Made by a program: the position numbers and the translations under genes
The notes under the pieces: model-generated
Databases searched by the model: none
The model's input: the letters and a program-made list of their open reading frames with translations, nothing else
What the model was told of the DNA's origin: nothing
Assembly (NCBI GenBank): GCA_900766325.1
Contig: CAAFVA010000075.1
Location: forward strand, 1-20,886
DNA from: Bacilli bacterium
GTDB lineage: Bacteria; Bacillota_I; Bacilli_A; RF39; UBA660
Direction: 5' to 3'
DNA: 20,886 nucleotides
Shown here: positions 1 through 6,546 of the stretch, piece after piece
Layout: each line of letters begins with the position of its first letter
Position numbering within the stretch: the first letter of the stretch is position 1

Positions 1-478
1 CCATTATATATAAATTACGATTGCTAAGTTCATTAAAATACTTATTATTTATATAGCCAGTATCCGTTATATAAACTAAAGATTTACTATCAGATTCAAT
101 TATAAAGCCAACCGAACCTTTAACGTCATGTGACGTTTTTATAACCTTTATTTTTAAACCATCTATAACAAAAGTATCTTTTTCGTATAATTCGTAATCA
201 AAATCTTCCAAGTATTCTTTTAAAAGCCCTAAAATAACTTTATTTACGTATAACTTAGTTTTATATTTTTTTAAGAATACCTTTAATCCTTGTACGTGAT
301 CCGCGTGGGTATGTGTTATTAGTATGCCTTTAATTTCCTTTGGATCCACATTTAACTCTTTTAATTTTTCTTCAACATAAGATTTGGTAACACCAAGATC
401 AATTAAGATCTTGGTGTTATCAGTCGTTACTAAAACACTATTGCCCTTACTACCACTTGATAATACTGATACTCTCAT
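1..478 (-). CDS. walJ: WalJ/YycJ-type metallo-beta-lactamase-fold hydrolase (3' part beyond window)
   Basis: The first 159 residues are visible; the gene runs off the left edge. The protein opens with MRVSVLSSGSKGNS, the usual start of the YycJ/WalJ/VicX branch of metallo-beta-lactamase-fold hydrolases. It carries the metal-binding signature HTHADH at about residues 57-62, a later TSH (candidate third ligand) and an ITDTG segment holding the bridging aspartate. YycJ proteins are thought to be nucleases linked to cell-wall homeostasis or DNA metabolism; the substrate is not established from sequence. Its ATG overlaps the stop of the upstream M23 peptidase gene by one base (TAATG), so the two are probably translationally coupled in the rplI-dnaB operon. 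No signal peptide is seen, so it should be cytoplasmic. The family call is confident; the symbol rests also on position after dnaB. Confidence 0.85.
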   Translation of the reverse strand, partial: MRVSVLSSGSKGNSVLVTTDNTKILIDLGVTKSYVEEKLKELNVDPKEIKGILITHTHADHVQGLKVFLKKYKTKLYVNKVILGLLKEYLEDFDYELYEKDTFVIDGLKIKVIKTSHDVKGSVGFIIESDSKSLVYITDTGYINNKYFNELSNRNLYIM

Positions 479-1956
479 TATCTATATAACGATAATGGAT
501 CCATTGGAGTTCCATCTCTATAAGGTAATCCTCCATAATAAAGTCCAAAGTGTAGATGCGTACCAGTTGCAAAACCAGTATGACCCATCGTTCCTATTTG
601 TTGACCCTTCGCGACGGTTTGACCTTCCGATACGGTACGGGAACTCATATGTCCATATAGGGTGTAGTATCCATTACTGTGACTAATTGTTACATACGTA
701 CCTAAACTTCCAGAGTTGGTTCTCGCTGTAACAACCGTACCTGCTCCCGCTGCATATATTGGTGAACCTTCACCGCTACCTGCAATATCTATCGCTTCAT
801 GGAAACTACCCCAACGATAACCAAAGTAACTTGAAATATAATATTGTGAAATGGTTGGCCATGCCCATGAGCCTGACATTATTGGAGCGGTTCCACCACC
901 AGAATAAGTCTTTGTTCCAACTTTTACAACCTTATCAACTGAAGGAGTTATAACCTCAGAACTTACGATTACAACGTTTGTAGTTTCTCCGTTAACCGTT
1001 CTCATTTTGGTTGTTAACCTATCAACCCCGTTCTGACCTTCTTGTTGTACCTCCTCAGTACCATATGTCATATCCGGATCTTCTTCTTCAACGGTTTTAA
1101 ACTGACTTTCTTGATCAATTACGTTATGAGTTTCAACAACAACATCTACTATCGGTGCGATAAGCCCTACCTTTACCTGCTGACCTACTGATAGTAGGTT
1201 ATTAGCACTTGTAAACTCTGGGTTAACAATTAAAAATTCAGCGGTTGCTAGCTTATGATTATACGCAATCGAATCGATGGTATCCCCTTCTTGAACGGTA
1301 TAGTATTGATCTTCTTTTACCTCACCAAAAAGTAAGTACTTGGTTAATGTTTTTTCATCAGTAAAAATTTCTTCATCAGTAGATACGTAATCTTCCTTTA
1401 TGGTTATATCTTGATCGATATATATATCTTCAATTATCGAACCGGTTGTTTCTATTTCCGGTTGTGTATCATTTTCATAGTTTTCTATTTGTTCAGCGGT
1501 AACAAACGCTTCAACAACCGCCTTTAAAGATCTATCAAACATATCTTTATCAAGTACGTTAATAATAATTTCATCTTCCTCATCAGAGGTTGGTTTTATA
1601 GTGATTTTATAACCCTTTACAGTAAAAGGCTTCTCTTCCTTTATTATGTTATGAACTTGTTTTGCGGTAAGAACTTCTTTTTCATAAGTGGTGCATTCTT
1701 GAATATCAACACCCGTTGGTATATAAACCTTTGATACGTCATACTTTTCTTTTAAATCTTTTTGCTCGTCATTTATATAATCTTCCAGCTCATTTTTATC
1801 ATTAATGTTTCCAATTTCCTTACCATCTAAATAAACCTTATATACCGCTTGTGGTGCCAACTGAAATTTATTAGCAAAATTCACCGTTAAAACTATTGCT
1901 GCCGCAAGCAAAACAGATCCTAAATATAAAAATCCCTTTTTAATCACATTCTTCAT
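478..1956 (-). CDS. LysM-G5-M23 cell-wall endopeptidase
   Basis: This is a 492-residue exported peptidoglycan hydrolase. An N-terminal hydrophobic segment (about residues 9-27, after KNVIKKG) is a signal anchor. A poorly recognisable acidic region follows to about residue 210. A LysM domain comes next (about 217-263, beginning YYTVQEGDTIDSIA), then a G5-like domain (about 270-350). The C-terminal M23 domain (about 372-490) has its ligands and catalytic residues intact: H386 and D390 in HEAID, H436 in YGHM, and H467/H469 in HLHF. M23 enzymes are zinc endopeptidases that cut peptide cross-links in the wall; LysM and G5 bind peptidoglycan or glycans. The start codon lies 2 nt past the dnaB stop, with a GGTGAA-type ribosome site inside the dnaB end. 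It is the third gene of rplI-dnaB-M23-walJ, a place held by walRKHI in Bacillus. Confidence 0.93.
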   Translation of the reverse strand: MKNVIKKGFLYLGSVLLAAAIVLTVNFANKFQLAPQAVYKVYLDGKEIGNINDKNELEDYINDEQKDLKEKYDVSKVYIPTGVDIQECTTYEKEVLTAKQVHNIIKEEKPFTVKGYKITIKPTSDEEDEIIINVLDKDMFDRSLKAVVEAFVTAEQIENYENDTQPEIETTGSIIEDIYIDQDITIKEDYVSTDEEIFTDEKTLTKYLLFGEVKEDQYYTVQEGDTIDSIAYNHKLATAEFLIVNPEFTSANNLLSVGQQVKVGLIAPIVDVVVETHNVIDQESQFKTVEEEDPDMTYGTEEVQQEGQNGVDRLTTKMRTVNGETTNVVIVSSEVITPSVDKVVKVGTKTYSGGGTAPIMSGSWAWPTISQYYISSYFGYRWGSFHEAIDIAGSGEGSPIYAAGAGTVVTARTNSGSLGTYVTISHSNGYYTLYGHMSSRTVSEGQTVAKGQQIGTMGHTGFATGTHLHFGLYYGGLPYRDGTPMDPLSLYR

Positions 1957-1958
1957 GT

Positions 1959-3302
1959 TTATTCACCAATCTCCTTTTGAAAATTAACAAACGTACTAGT
2001 ATCTTTTTTAAATAATAACTCAATCGTCGTGGTTGGCCCACTTCTGTTTTTGCCAATTATAAATTCAGTTATACTAGCATTATCATCGCGTCTTGACTCT
2101 TTATTATAATAATCATCCCGGTATAAAAATGATACTATGTCAGCATCTTGCTCAATCGAACCCGACTCTCTTAAATCACTCATTATAGGGCGTTTATCCT
2201 CACGAGACTCAACCGCACGAGAAAGCTGTGCTAAAGCAATTACCGGAACTCCAAGTTCCAACGCCATCGTCTTCAAACCCCTTGATATCTCTGATACTTC
2301 TTGCTGTCTATTTCCAAGCGTTTTAGAAGGGCCAGTTATAAGTTGTAAATAATCTATTACTACCAGTCCCAAACCTTTATCAGAATTACTAAGTCTTCTA
2401 CACTTTGATCTTATCTCGCCAATTGTTATTCCAGGAGTGTCATCCAAATACAAATTAGAGTTAGATAACTGGCTTATAGCTTCATTTAATTTTTTCCAAT
2501 CATTATGCTCTAAACGCCCAGTACGCATTCTAGAACCATTTATTTGTCCTAAAGATTGTAATATACGGTTAGCTAACTGCTCAACACTCATTTCTAGATT
2601 AAATACCGCAACAGCCTTATTGCTATGCATTGAAGCGTAAGTAGCTAAATTAAGGGCAAAAGCAGTTTTACCCATGGCAGGTCTTGCTGCAATAATAACA
2701 AACTGATTAGGTTGAAGACCAGCAGTTAATTTATCAAATTCTATAAAACCAGTAGCAAGTCCGGTTATTTCAGAACCTTGTTCAGCAAGCTTTTCTAAAT
2801 TTGCTTGTTCCCTATAAGCAACATCTTGAATGCTTTGAAACTCGGTTGTTTTCCTCATGTTTCCAATTCTAAGCATTTTCATTTCAGCAGAATCTAAAAC
2901 ATCATAAATTGAGTCTTCCGATGCATAAGCGTCATTTGCTATTTCAGTTGCGGTCTCAATAATTTTCCTTGCAACCATCTTTTCTTTTACGATGTTTATG
3001 TAATAATCAACGTTTGACGCACTTGGAACAGAATCAATTATTTCTGATAAATACTCAACGTTACCAACCTGACTCAATATTTTCTTATCGTTTAGTTTAT
3101 TAGTAAGAATAGTTATGTCAACCGGTGTTTGATCATCATTTAATTCTTGAAGTGTTTCAAAAATCTTAGCGTTTGCTTCACTATAAAAATATTCACTAGA
3201 TAATTCGTCACACATCTTTTGAAGCGCAGCTTTTGATAAAAAGGCAGAGCCTAAAACAGCTTTTTCTGCTTCAATTGATTCCGGTATTTTCCTTTCTGCC
3301 AT
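1959..3302 (-). CDS. dnaB: Replicative DNA helicase DnaB (DnaC of Bacillus)
   Basis: The 447-residue replicative helicase forms the hexamer that unwinds DNA ahead of the fork. The N-terminal DnaB domain, which binds primase, covers about residues 1-110 and starts with the typical PESIEAEKAVLGS. The RecA-like C-terminal domain begins near residue 180 and has Walker A ARPAMGKT (206-213), Walker B LGLVVIDYLQL (about 310-320), the LSRAVESR/KRPIMSDLRESGSIEQDAD block and the GKNRSGP motif near the C terminus. Length is normal and no intein is present. A good ribosome site (AAAGGAAGTGATAAA) precedes the ATG. It follows rplI directly, the usual Firmicutes order, and probably shares its promoter at 3803-3831. 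Confidence 0.97.
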   Translation of the reverse strand: MAERKIPESIEAEKAVLGSAFLSKAALQKMCDELSSEYFYSEANAKIFETLQELNDDQTPVDITILTNKLNDKKILSQVGNVEYLSEIIDSVPSASNVDYYINIVKEKMVARKIIETATEIANDAYASEDSIYDVLDSAEMKMLRIGNMRKTTEFQSIQDVAYREQANLEKLAEQGSEITGLATGFIEFDKLTAGLQPNQFVIIAARPAMGKTAFALNLATYASMHSNKAVAVFNLEMSVEQLANRILQSLGQINGSRMRTGRLEHNDWKKLNEAISQLSNSNLYLDDTPGITIGEIRSKCRRLSNSDKGLGLVVIDYLQLITGPSKTLGNRQQEVSEISRGLKTMALELGVPVIALAQLSRAVESREDKRPIMSDLRESGSIEQDADIVSFLYRDDYYNKESRRDDNASITEFIIGKNRSGPTTTIELLFKKDTSTFVNFQKEIGE

Positions 3303-3322
3303 TTTATCACTTCCTTTACTTC

Positions 3323-3763
3323 CTATTTTATTAGTTCAACGGTTACTTTTGCCTTAACCTTTCTATGTAAATTTATGTTTATTTCATGATATCCAAGTGA
3401 GCTAATGGGCTCATCCAAAGCTATTTTTTTCTTATCTATTTTATAGCCACGTTTTTCTAGTTCGCTTGATATTTGCTTCGTTGATATGCTTCCAAAAACT
3501 TGGTCTTGCTTTCCTGTTTTAACTTTAAAAGTTAATACGACATCTTTTAACTCATCTTTTATTTTTTCACATTCTTTTATCTCTTTTTCTAAAGCTTCAG
3601 CCTTGTTTTTGTTTTCTATATCTAAAATTTCTTTACTTCTTGCAGTATACGCAACCGCATAACCATTTCTAATTAAAAAATTTTGTGCGTATCCATCTTT
3701 TACTTCTTTAATATCACCAGAACGTCCTTTTCCCTTAACATCCTTTATAAATATAACCTTCAT
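3323..3763 (-). CDS. rplI: 50S ribosomal protein bL9
   Basis: The 146-residue bL9 binds 23S rRNA at the base of the L1 stalk and protrudes from the 50S subunit. The N-terminal signature is clear (MKVIFIKDVKGKGRSGDIKEV, then DGYAQNFLIRNGYA). A charged connecting helix follows (about residues 45-75), then the C-terminal domain ending in VKAKVTVELIK. Length matches the family. The ribosome site AGAAAGGTGGTC lies just upstream. It is the first gene of the rplI-dnaB-M23-walJ transcription unit, separated from rpsR by a terminator and served by its own extended -10 promoter. Confidence 0.97.
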   Translation of the reverse strand: MKVIFIKDVKGKGRSGDIKEVKDGYAQNFLIRNGYAVAYTARSKEILDIENKNKAEALEKEIKECEKIKDELKDVVLTFKVKTGKQDQVFGSISTKQISSELEKRGYKIDKKKIALDEPISSLGYHEININLHRKVKAKVTVELIK

Positions 3764-3802
3764 AATTAGACCACCTTTCTAATTACATAATTTCGTATAA
3801 GT

Positions 3803-3831
3803 ATTATAACATAATTTTTATTTAATTAAAA
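3803..3831 (-). promoter_or_regulatory. Sigma-A promoter for rplI-dnaB operon
   Basis: On the minus strand a perfect TATAAT (3803-3808) is preceded by TGT, giving an extended -10 (TGnTATAAT). The -35 position, 17 bp upstream (3826-3831, TTTTAA), is poor, as expected for an extended -10 promoter. It sits directly after the rpsR terminator and about 40 bp before the rplI start. Confidence 0.7.
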
Positions 3832-3863
3832 GAAAAGAAAGCAACCTCATTGGTTAACCTTCT
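3828..3863 (-). terminator. Intrinsic terminator after rpsR
   Basis: On the minus strand, arms at 3852-3863 and 3836-3846 pair over about 11 bp with one bulged T and wobble pairs, with a loop of about 5 nt. A T-rich tract (TTTTCTTTTAA) follows. It closes the rpsF-ssb-rpsR operon only a few bases after the rpsR stop codon. Confidence 0.75.
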
Positions 3864-3868
3864 TCCTG

Positions 3869-4084
3869 TTATTTAGAGAATGGTAACAATGCTATCATTC
3901 TAGCTCTTTTTATTTCTCTTGCAATATGTCTTTGGTGCTTAGAGCATGCCCCAGTCACCCTTCTTGGTAAAATTTTACCCTTTTCATTTATATATTTCTT
4001 TAAAATTTCAGGTTCTTTATAATCTACAGGTTTACCAGCACACATTTGACATATTTTCTTTTTCTTTCTAAAAAATTCTGCCAT
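3869..4084 (-). CDS. rpsR: 30S ribosomal protein bS18
   Basis: The 71-residue bS18 pairs with bS6 on the 30S platform. The family core is clear: EILKKYINEKGKILPRRVTG followed by the RHIAREIKRARMIALLPF tail. It keeps four potential zinc ligands (C14 and C17 in CQMC, then CSKH at about residues 50-53), so this is the zinc-binding (C+) form. A strong ribosome site AAGGAGG precedes the ATG. It is the last gene of rpsF-ssb-rpsR. Confidence 0.97.
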   Translation of the reverse strand: MAEFFRKKKKICQMCAGKPVDYKEPEILKKYINEKGKILPRRVTGACSKHQRHIAREIKRARMIALLPFSK

Positions 4085-4107
4085 TTGTATTTTCCTCCTT
4101 ATCTTAA

Positions 4108-4581
4108 TTAGAATGCAATATCATCATCGCTTATTTCAATACTACTACCAAAATCAGCAAAAACGTCATCAGAAACATTAGTTTCTTTTGTAGCATCTTC
4201 TTGGAAGTCCGCCGGAGACACCTCTTTTTCTACGTTATCAGAAATCGTAACGTTGTTGTTAGAACCTTTTGTATCAAGAAATTGAACACGATCTGCAACA
4301 ACTTCCGTAACATATACTCTTTTGCCATCTTTATCCTCGTAGTTACGAGTTTGAATTCTTCCGTCAACCGCAACCAAAGAACCCTTAGAAACATACTTTT
4401 TTATGTTTTCTGCTTGTTTTTGAAAAGCCACAATATTAATAAAATCAGTTTCCCTTTGTCCTTGACTGTTTGTATATTGTCTATCTATGGCAATGGAAAA
4501 ATTCACGATTGCCGCGTTACTAGATGAATATCTAAGTTCTGGATCCCTAGTTAATCTCCCAATTAAAAATGCCTTATTCAT
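4108..4581 (-). CDS. ssb: Single-stranded DNA-binding protein
   Basis: The 157-residue SSB has an N-terminal OB fold (about residues 1-105) that opens MNKAFLIGRLTRDPELRYS and includes FINIVAFQKQAENIKKYVSKGSLVAVDGR. An acidic low-complexity linker follows. The C-terminal tip reads DDDIAF, where the widespread consensus is DDDIPF; this hexapeptide docks partner proteins such as RecG, PriA and primase-associated factors, and proline is replaced by alanine here. Its place between rpsF and rpsR is the conserved arrangement, so this is the essential replication SSB rather than a plasmid or phage copy. Confidence 0.97.
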   Translation of the reverse strand: MNKAFLIGRLTRDPELRYSSSNAAIVNFSIAIDRQYTNSQGQRETDFINIVAFQKQAENIKKYVSKGSLVAVDGRIQTRNYEDKDGKRVYVTEVVADRVQFLDTKGSNNNVTISDNVEKEVSPADFQEDATKETNVSDDVFADFGSSIEISDDDIAF

Positions 4582-4604
4582 TTTTTATTTCCTCAACTTT
4601 CAAA

Positions 4605-4889
4605 TTAATCTTCTTTTACTATTAAATGACGAATAATATCTTCACTTATTAATGCTAAACGATCAAATTCATTAATTGCTTTAGCATCACTTGATTCAAT
4701 GTTAATTAAGAAATAATATCCGGTCTTATAGCCTTTTATTTCATACGCTAATTCTTTTTGCCCTAAATCCTTTGAAGATACTACTTTAGCACCGTTATCT
4801 GTTAAAACTTTTTCAAAGTTTTTAGCAACCGCTTTAACAGCACTTTCTTCAAGGTTAGGCTTAACAATGAACATAATTTCGTATTTCAT
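4605..4889 (-). CDS. rpsF: 30S ribosomal protein bS6
   Basis: The 94-residue bS6 forms a heterodimer with bS18 on the 30S platform. Recognisable features are the opening KYEIMFIVKPNLEE, the DLGQKELAYEIKGYKTGYYFLINIE strand region and the closing ALISEDIIRHLIVKED. It is the first gene of rpsF-ssb-rpsR. A ribosome site AGAGGAGG stands 7-8 nt before the ATG and lies inside the 3' arm of a predicted leader helix, which suggests feedback control by S6:S18. Confidence 0.97.
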   Translation of the reverse strand: MKYEIMFIVKPNLEESAVKAVAKNFEKVLTDNGAKVVSSKDLGQKELAYEIKGYKTGYYFLINIESSDAKAINEFDRLALISEDIIRHLIVKED

Positions 4890-4900
4890 TTATTTTCCTC

Positions 4901-4945
4901 CTCTTCTGGTCTATTCGGCCCTTAACTTTAAATTAAGAGCAAGAG
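4901..4945 (-). promoter_or_regulatory. Candidate S6:S18-binding leader motif of rpsF
   Basis: The rpsF 5' leader can fold into two helices. The inner hairpin pairs CTCTTAA (4933-4939) with TTAAGGG (4919-4925) around a 7-nt loop. The outer helix pairs CTCTT (4941-4945) with AAGAG (4901-4905). The 3' side of the internal loop starts with CCG (4916-4918) directly against the inner hairpin. An asymmetric loop with an exposed CCG beside a hairpin is the known S6:S18 leader motif, which mimics the 16S rRNA site. The outer 3' arm overlaps the ribosome binding site, so bound protein would block translation. The fold was drawn by hand, with no covariation test. Confidence 0.6.
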
Positions 4946-4969
4946 AGTAAACTTCATTACTCGCTTTGT

Positions 4970-4998
4970 ATTATAACAAAAAAGAAAGTTATTGTAAA
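4970..4998 (-). promoter_or_regulatory. Sigma-A promoter for rpsF-ssb-rpsR
   Basis: Minus-strand -35 TTTACA (4993-4998), a 17-bp spacer and a perfect -10 TATAAT (4970-4975). Transcription should start near 4963, leaving a leader of about 75 nt that holds the S6:S18 motif. The -35 and spacer coincide with the terminator hairpin of the preceding unit. Confidence 0.85.
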
Positions 4999-5006
4999 CC
5001 TTCTTT
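4978..5006 (-). terminator. Intrinsic terminator after the ychF unit, embedded in the rpsF promoter
   Basis: AAAGAAGGTT (4997-5006) pairs with AACTTTCTTT (4981-4990) on the minus strand: 10 bp with one G-T, a 6-nt loop and a following T run (4978-4983). On the plus strand the same hairpin is also followed by T's. It lies about 20 bp after the stop of the 109-residue gene and shares bases with the rpsF -35 box. Confidence 0.7.
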
Positions 5007-5025
5007 TTATATTAAATTATATTCA

Positions 5026-5355
5026 CTATTTTTTTATTAATACGGTGTTTTTGGATTTTATTCTTCTTTTATTTGATACGAATGGTGAAACAATTTTAGC
5101 CACTGTTTTACCATTATCACATTCAAGTGTATTCGTTTTATAATTAGGGTATGTAAAACCAGTAAAAACATCCTCAAAATCAACACGTAACGTATCTTTT
5201 TTTCTTGCGATTATGTATTTTCTTGGCTCAAATTTATACCAGTAATGTGACCATGAATCATAAAATTCTGATCTTAGCACACGGTCATATCTTAAAAGCT
5301 CCACCAAATATAAATCTTGAGTAGAAAATCCAAAAATTTTGTTTATTAATTTCAT
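5026..5355 (-). CDS. Hypothetical protein, 109 aa
   Basis: I do not recognise this protein. It has 109 residues, is rich in Lys, Arg, Tyr and Phe, and ends in a basic tail (SNKRRIKSKNTVLIKK). There is no clear signal peptide, membrane segment or cysteine motif; N-terminal aromatic segments (YDSWSHYWYKFEPRKYIIARKK) alternate with charged ones. Evidence that it is real: a ribosome site AAAGGGG about 8 nt before the ATG, position 12 nt after the ychF stop in the same direction, and a terminator just downstream. It should be co-transcribed with ychF. The composition suggests a small soluble, possibly nucleic-acid-binding protein, but that is only a guess. Confidence 0.7.
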   Translation of the reverse strand: MKLINKIFGFSTQDLYLVELLRYDRVLRSEFYDSWSHYWYKFEPRKYIIARKKDTLRVDFEDVFTGFTYPNYKTNTLECDNGKTVAKIVSPFVSNKRRIKSKNTVLIKK

Positions 5356-5367
5356 TAGTATACCCCT

Positions 5368-6465
5368 TTAATTGTTAAACCTAAACAAACAGATGTCGCC
5401 ATCTTGCATTTGATAATCTTTGCCTTCGCTTCTTAGCTTTCCAGCTTCTTTACATTCTTTTTCGCCTTTATATTTTTCCATGTCAGAAAAACTTATTACT
5501 TCTGCTCTTATGAATCCTTTTTCAAAGTCACTATGAATAATACCCGCACACTCTGGTGCTTTCATACTTTTTTTAAAGGTCCATGCCCTAACTTCCTTAG
5601 GACCCGCGGTAAAGTATGTTTGAAGACCAAGCAAATGGTATGATGCTTTAATTAACTTATCTAATCCACTTTCTTCTATTCCCAAATCATTTAAGAAAGC
5701 ATTTTTTTCTTCGTCTTCAAAACCACTTAACTCTTCTTCTATTTTTGCACATAAAACAATTACTTCAGCATTATCTTTTTTCGCGTATTCCCTTACTTTT
5801 TTTACGTAATCATTATCTTTATTAATATCTTCTTCTTTAATATTTGCAACGTATATTACTGGTTTTTTAGTAAGTAAATTATATGCTTTTAATATTTTTT
5901 CTTCATCTTTGGTGTATTCCAGTTTTCTTGCTGGAACGTTATTTTCTAAAGCTTCTTTTATTTTCTTTAGTAATTGGACTTCCTTTATAGCGTCTTTATC
6001 CTTCGTTGAAATAGCTTTTTTCTCTATTTTGCCTAAACGATTATTAATTACTTCCAAATCACAAAAAATAAATTCAACATCTATTATTTCTATATCACGA
6101 ATAGGGTTTGTACCACCTTCTACGTGCGTTATGTTTGCATCATCAAAACAACGAACCACTTCTACCACCGCATCAACTTCTCTTATGTGTGATAAAAACT
6201 TGTTTCCTAAACCTTCACCATGGGATGCTCCTTTTACTAATCCTGCAATGTCAGTAAACTCAAACGTTGTTGGAACCAAACTTTTAGGTTTATACAAGTC
6301 GTTTAAAAAATCTAATCTTTTATCTGGTACGGTTACCATTCCAACGTTAGGCTCAATCGTTGCAAACGGGTAATTAGCCGCTAAAATATGTTTTTTAGTA
6401 ATAGCATTAAATAACGTTGATTTACCTACGTTAGGTAGTCCTACTATTCCTGCTGTTAAAGGCAT
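5368..6465 (-). CDS. ychF: Ribosome-associated P-loop NTPase YchF
   Basis: The 365-residue YchF/OLA1 protein is a universal Obg-family nucleotidase that binds ribosomes and prefers ATP to GTP. The G1 motif GLPNVGKST lies at about residues 9-17 and G3 DIAGLVKGAS near 72. The G4 position reads NIKEED, the Nxx(D/E)-type variant that fits the relaxed base specificity of YchF, instead of NKxD. A coiled-coil insertion lies between about 130 and 200. The C-terminal TGS-like domain includes GPKEVRAWT, ECAGIIHSDFEKGFIRAEVI and the final DGDICLFRFNN. Length is normal. It has its own consensus promoter (6489-6517) and leads a two-gene unit with the 109-residue protein. Confidence 0.96.
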   Translation of the reverse strand: MPLTAGIVGLPNVGKSTLFNAITKKHILAANYPFATIEPNVGMVTVPDKRLDFLNDLYKPKSLVPTTFEFTDIAGLVKGASHGEGLGNKFLSHIREVDAVVEVVRCFDDANITHVEGGTNPIRDIEIIDVEFIFCDLEVINNRLGKIEKKAISTKDKDAIKEVQLLKKIKEALENNVPARKLEYTKDEEKILKAYNLLTKKPVIYVANIKEEDINKDNDYVKKVREYAKKDNAEVIVLCAKIEEELSGFEDEEKNAFLNDLGIEESGLDKLIKASYHLLGLQTYFTAGPKEVRAWTFKKSMKAPECAGIIHSDFEKGFIRAEVISFSDMEKYKGEKECKEAGKLRSEGKDYQMQDGDICLFRFNN

Positions 6466-6488
6466 ATAACCACTTCCTTTGTTTAAGT

Positions 6489-6517
6489 ATTATAACATTT
6501 AAAGTAAATAGTGTAAA
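6489..6517 (-). promoter_or_regulatory. Sigma-A promoter for ychF
   Basis: Minus-strand -35 TTTACA (6512-6517), a 17-bp spacer and a perfect -10 TATAAT (6489-6494), also preceded by TGT (extended -10). It lies directly after the terminator of the transporter gene and about 23 bp before the ychF start, so the leader is short. Confidence 0.88.
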
Positions 6518-6518
6518 T

Positions 6519-6546
6519 AAAAAAACAATATCTAAAATATTGTTTT
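6519..6546 (-). terminator. Intrinsic terminator of the parA-parB-mscS-DUF951-transporter unit
   Basis: AAAACAATAT (6537-6546) and ATATTGTTTT (6522-6531) form a perfect 10-bp stem with a 5-nt loop, followed by T's on the minus strand. The upstream arm includes part of the transporter stop codon. Confidence 0.85.

Noticed and set aside
384..686. Plus-strand open frames such as this one, and many others across the window
   Set aside because: They lie opposite well-supported minus-strand genes, lack ribosome sites and encode no recognisable protein.
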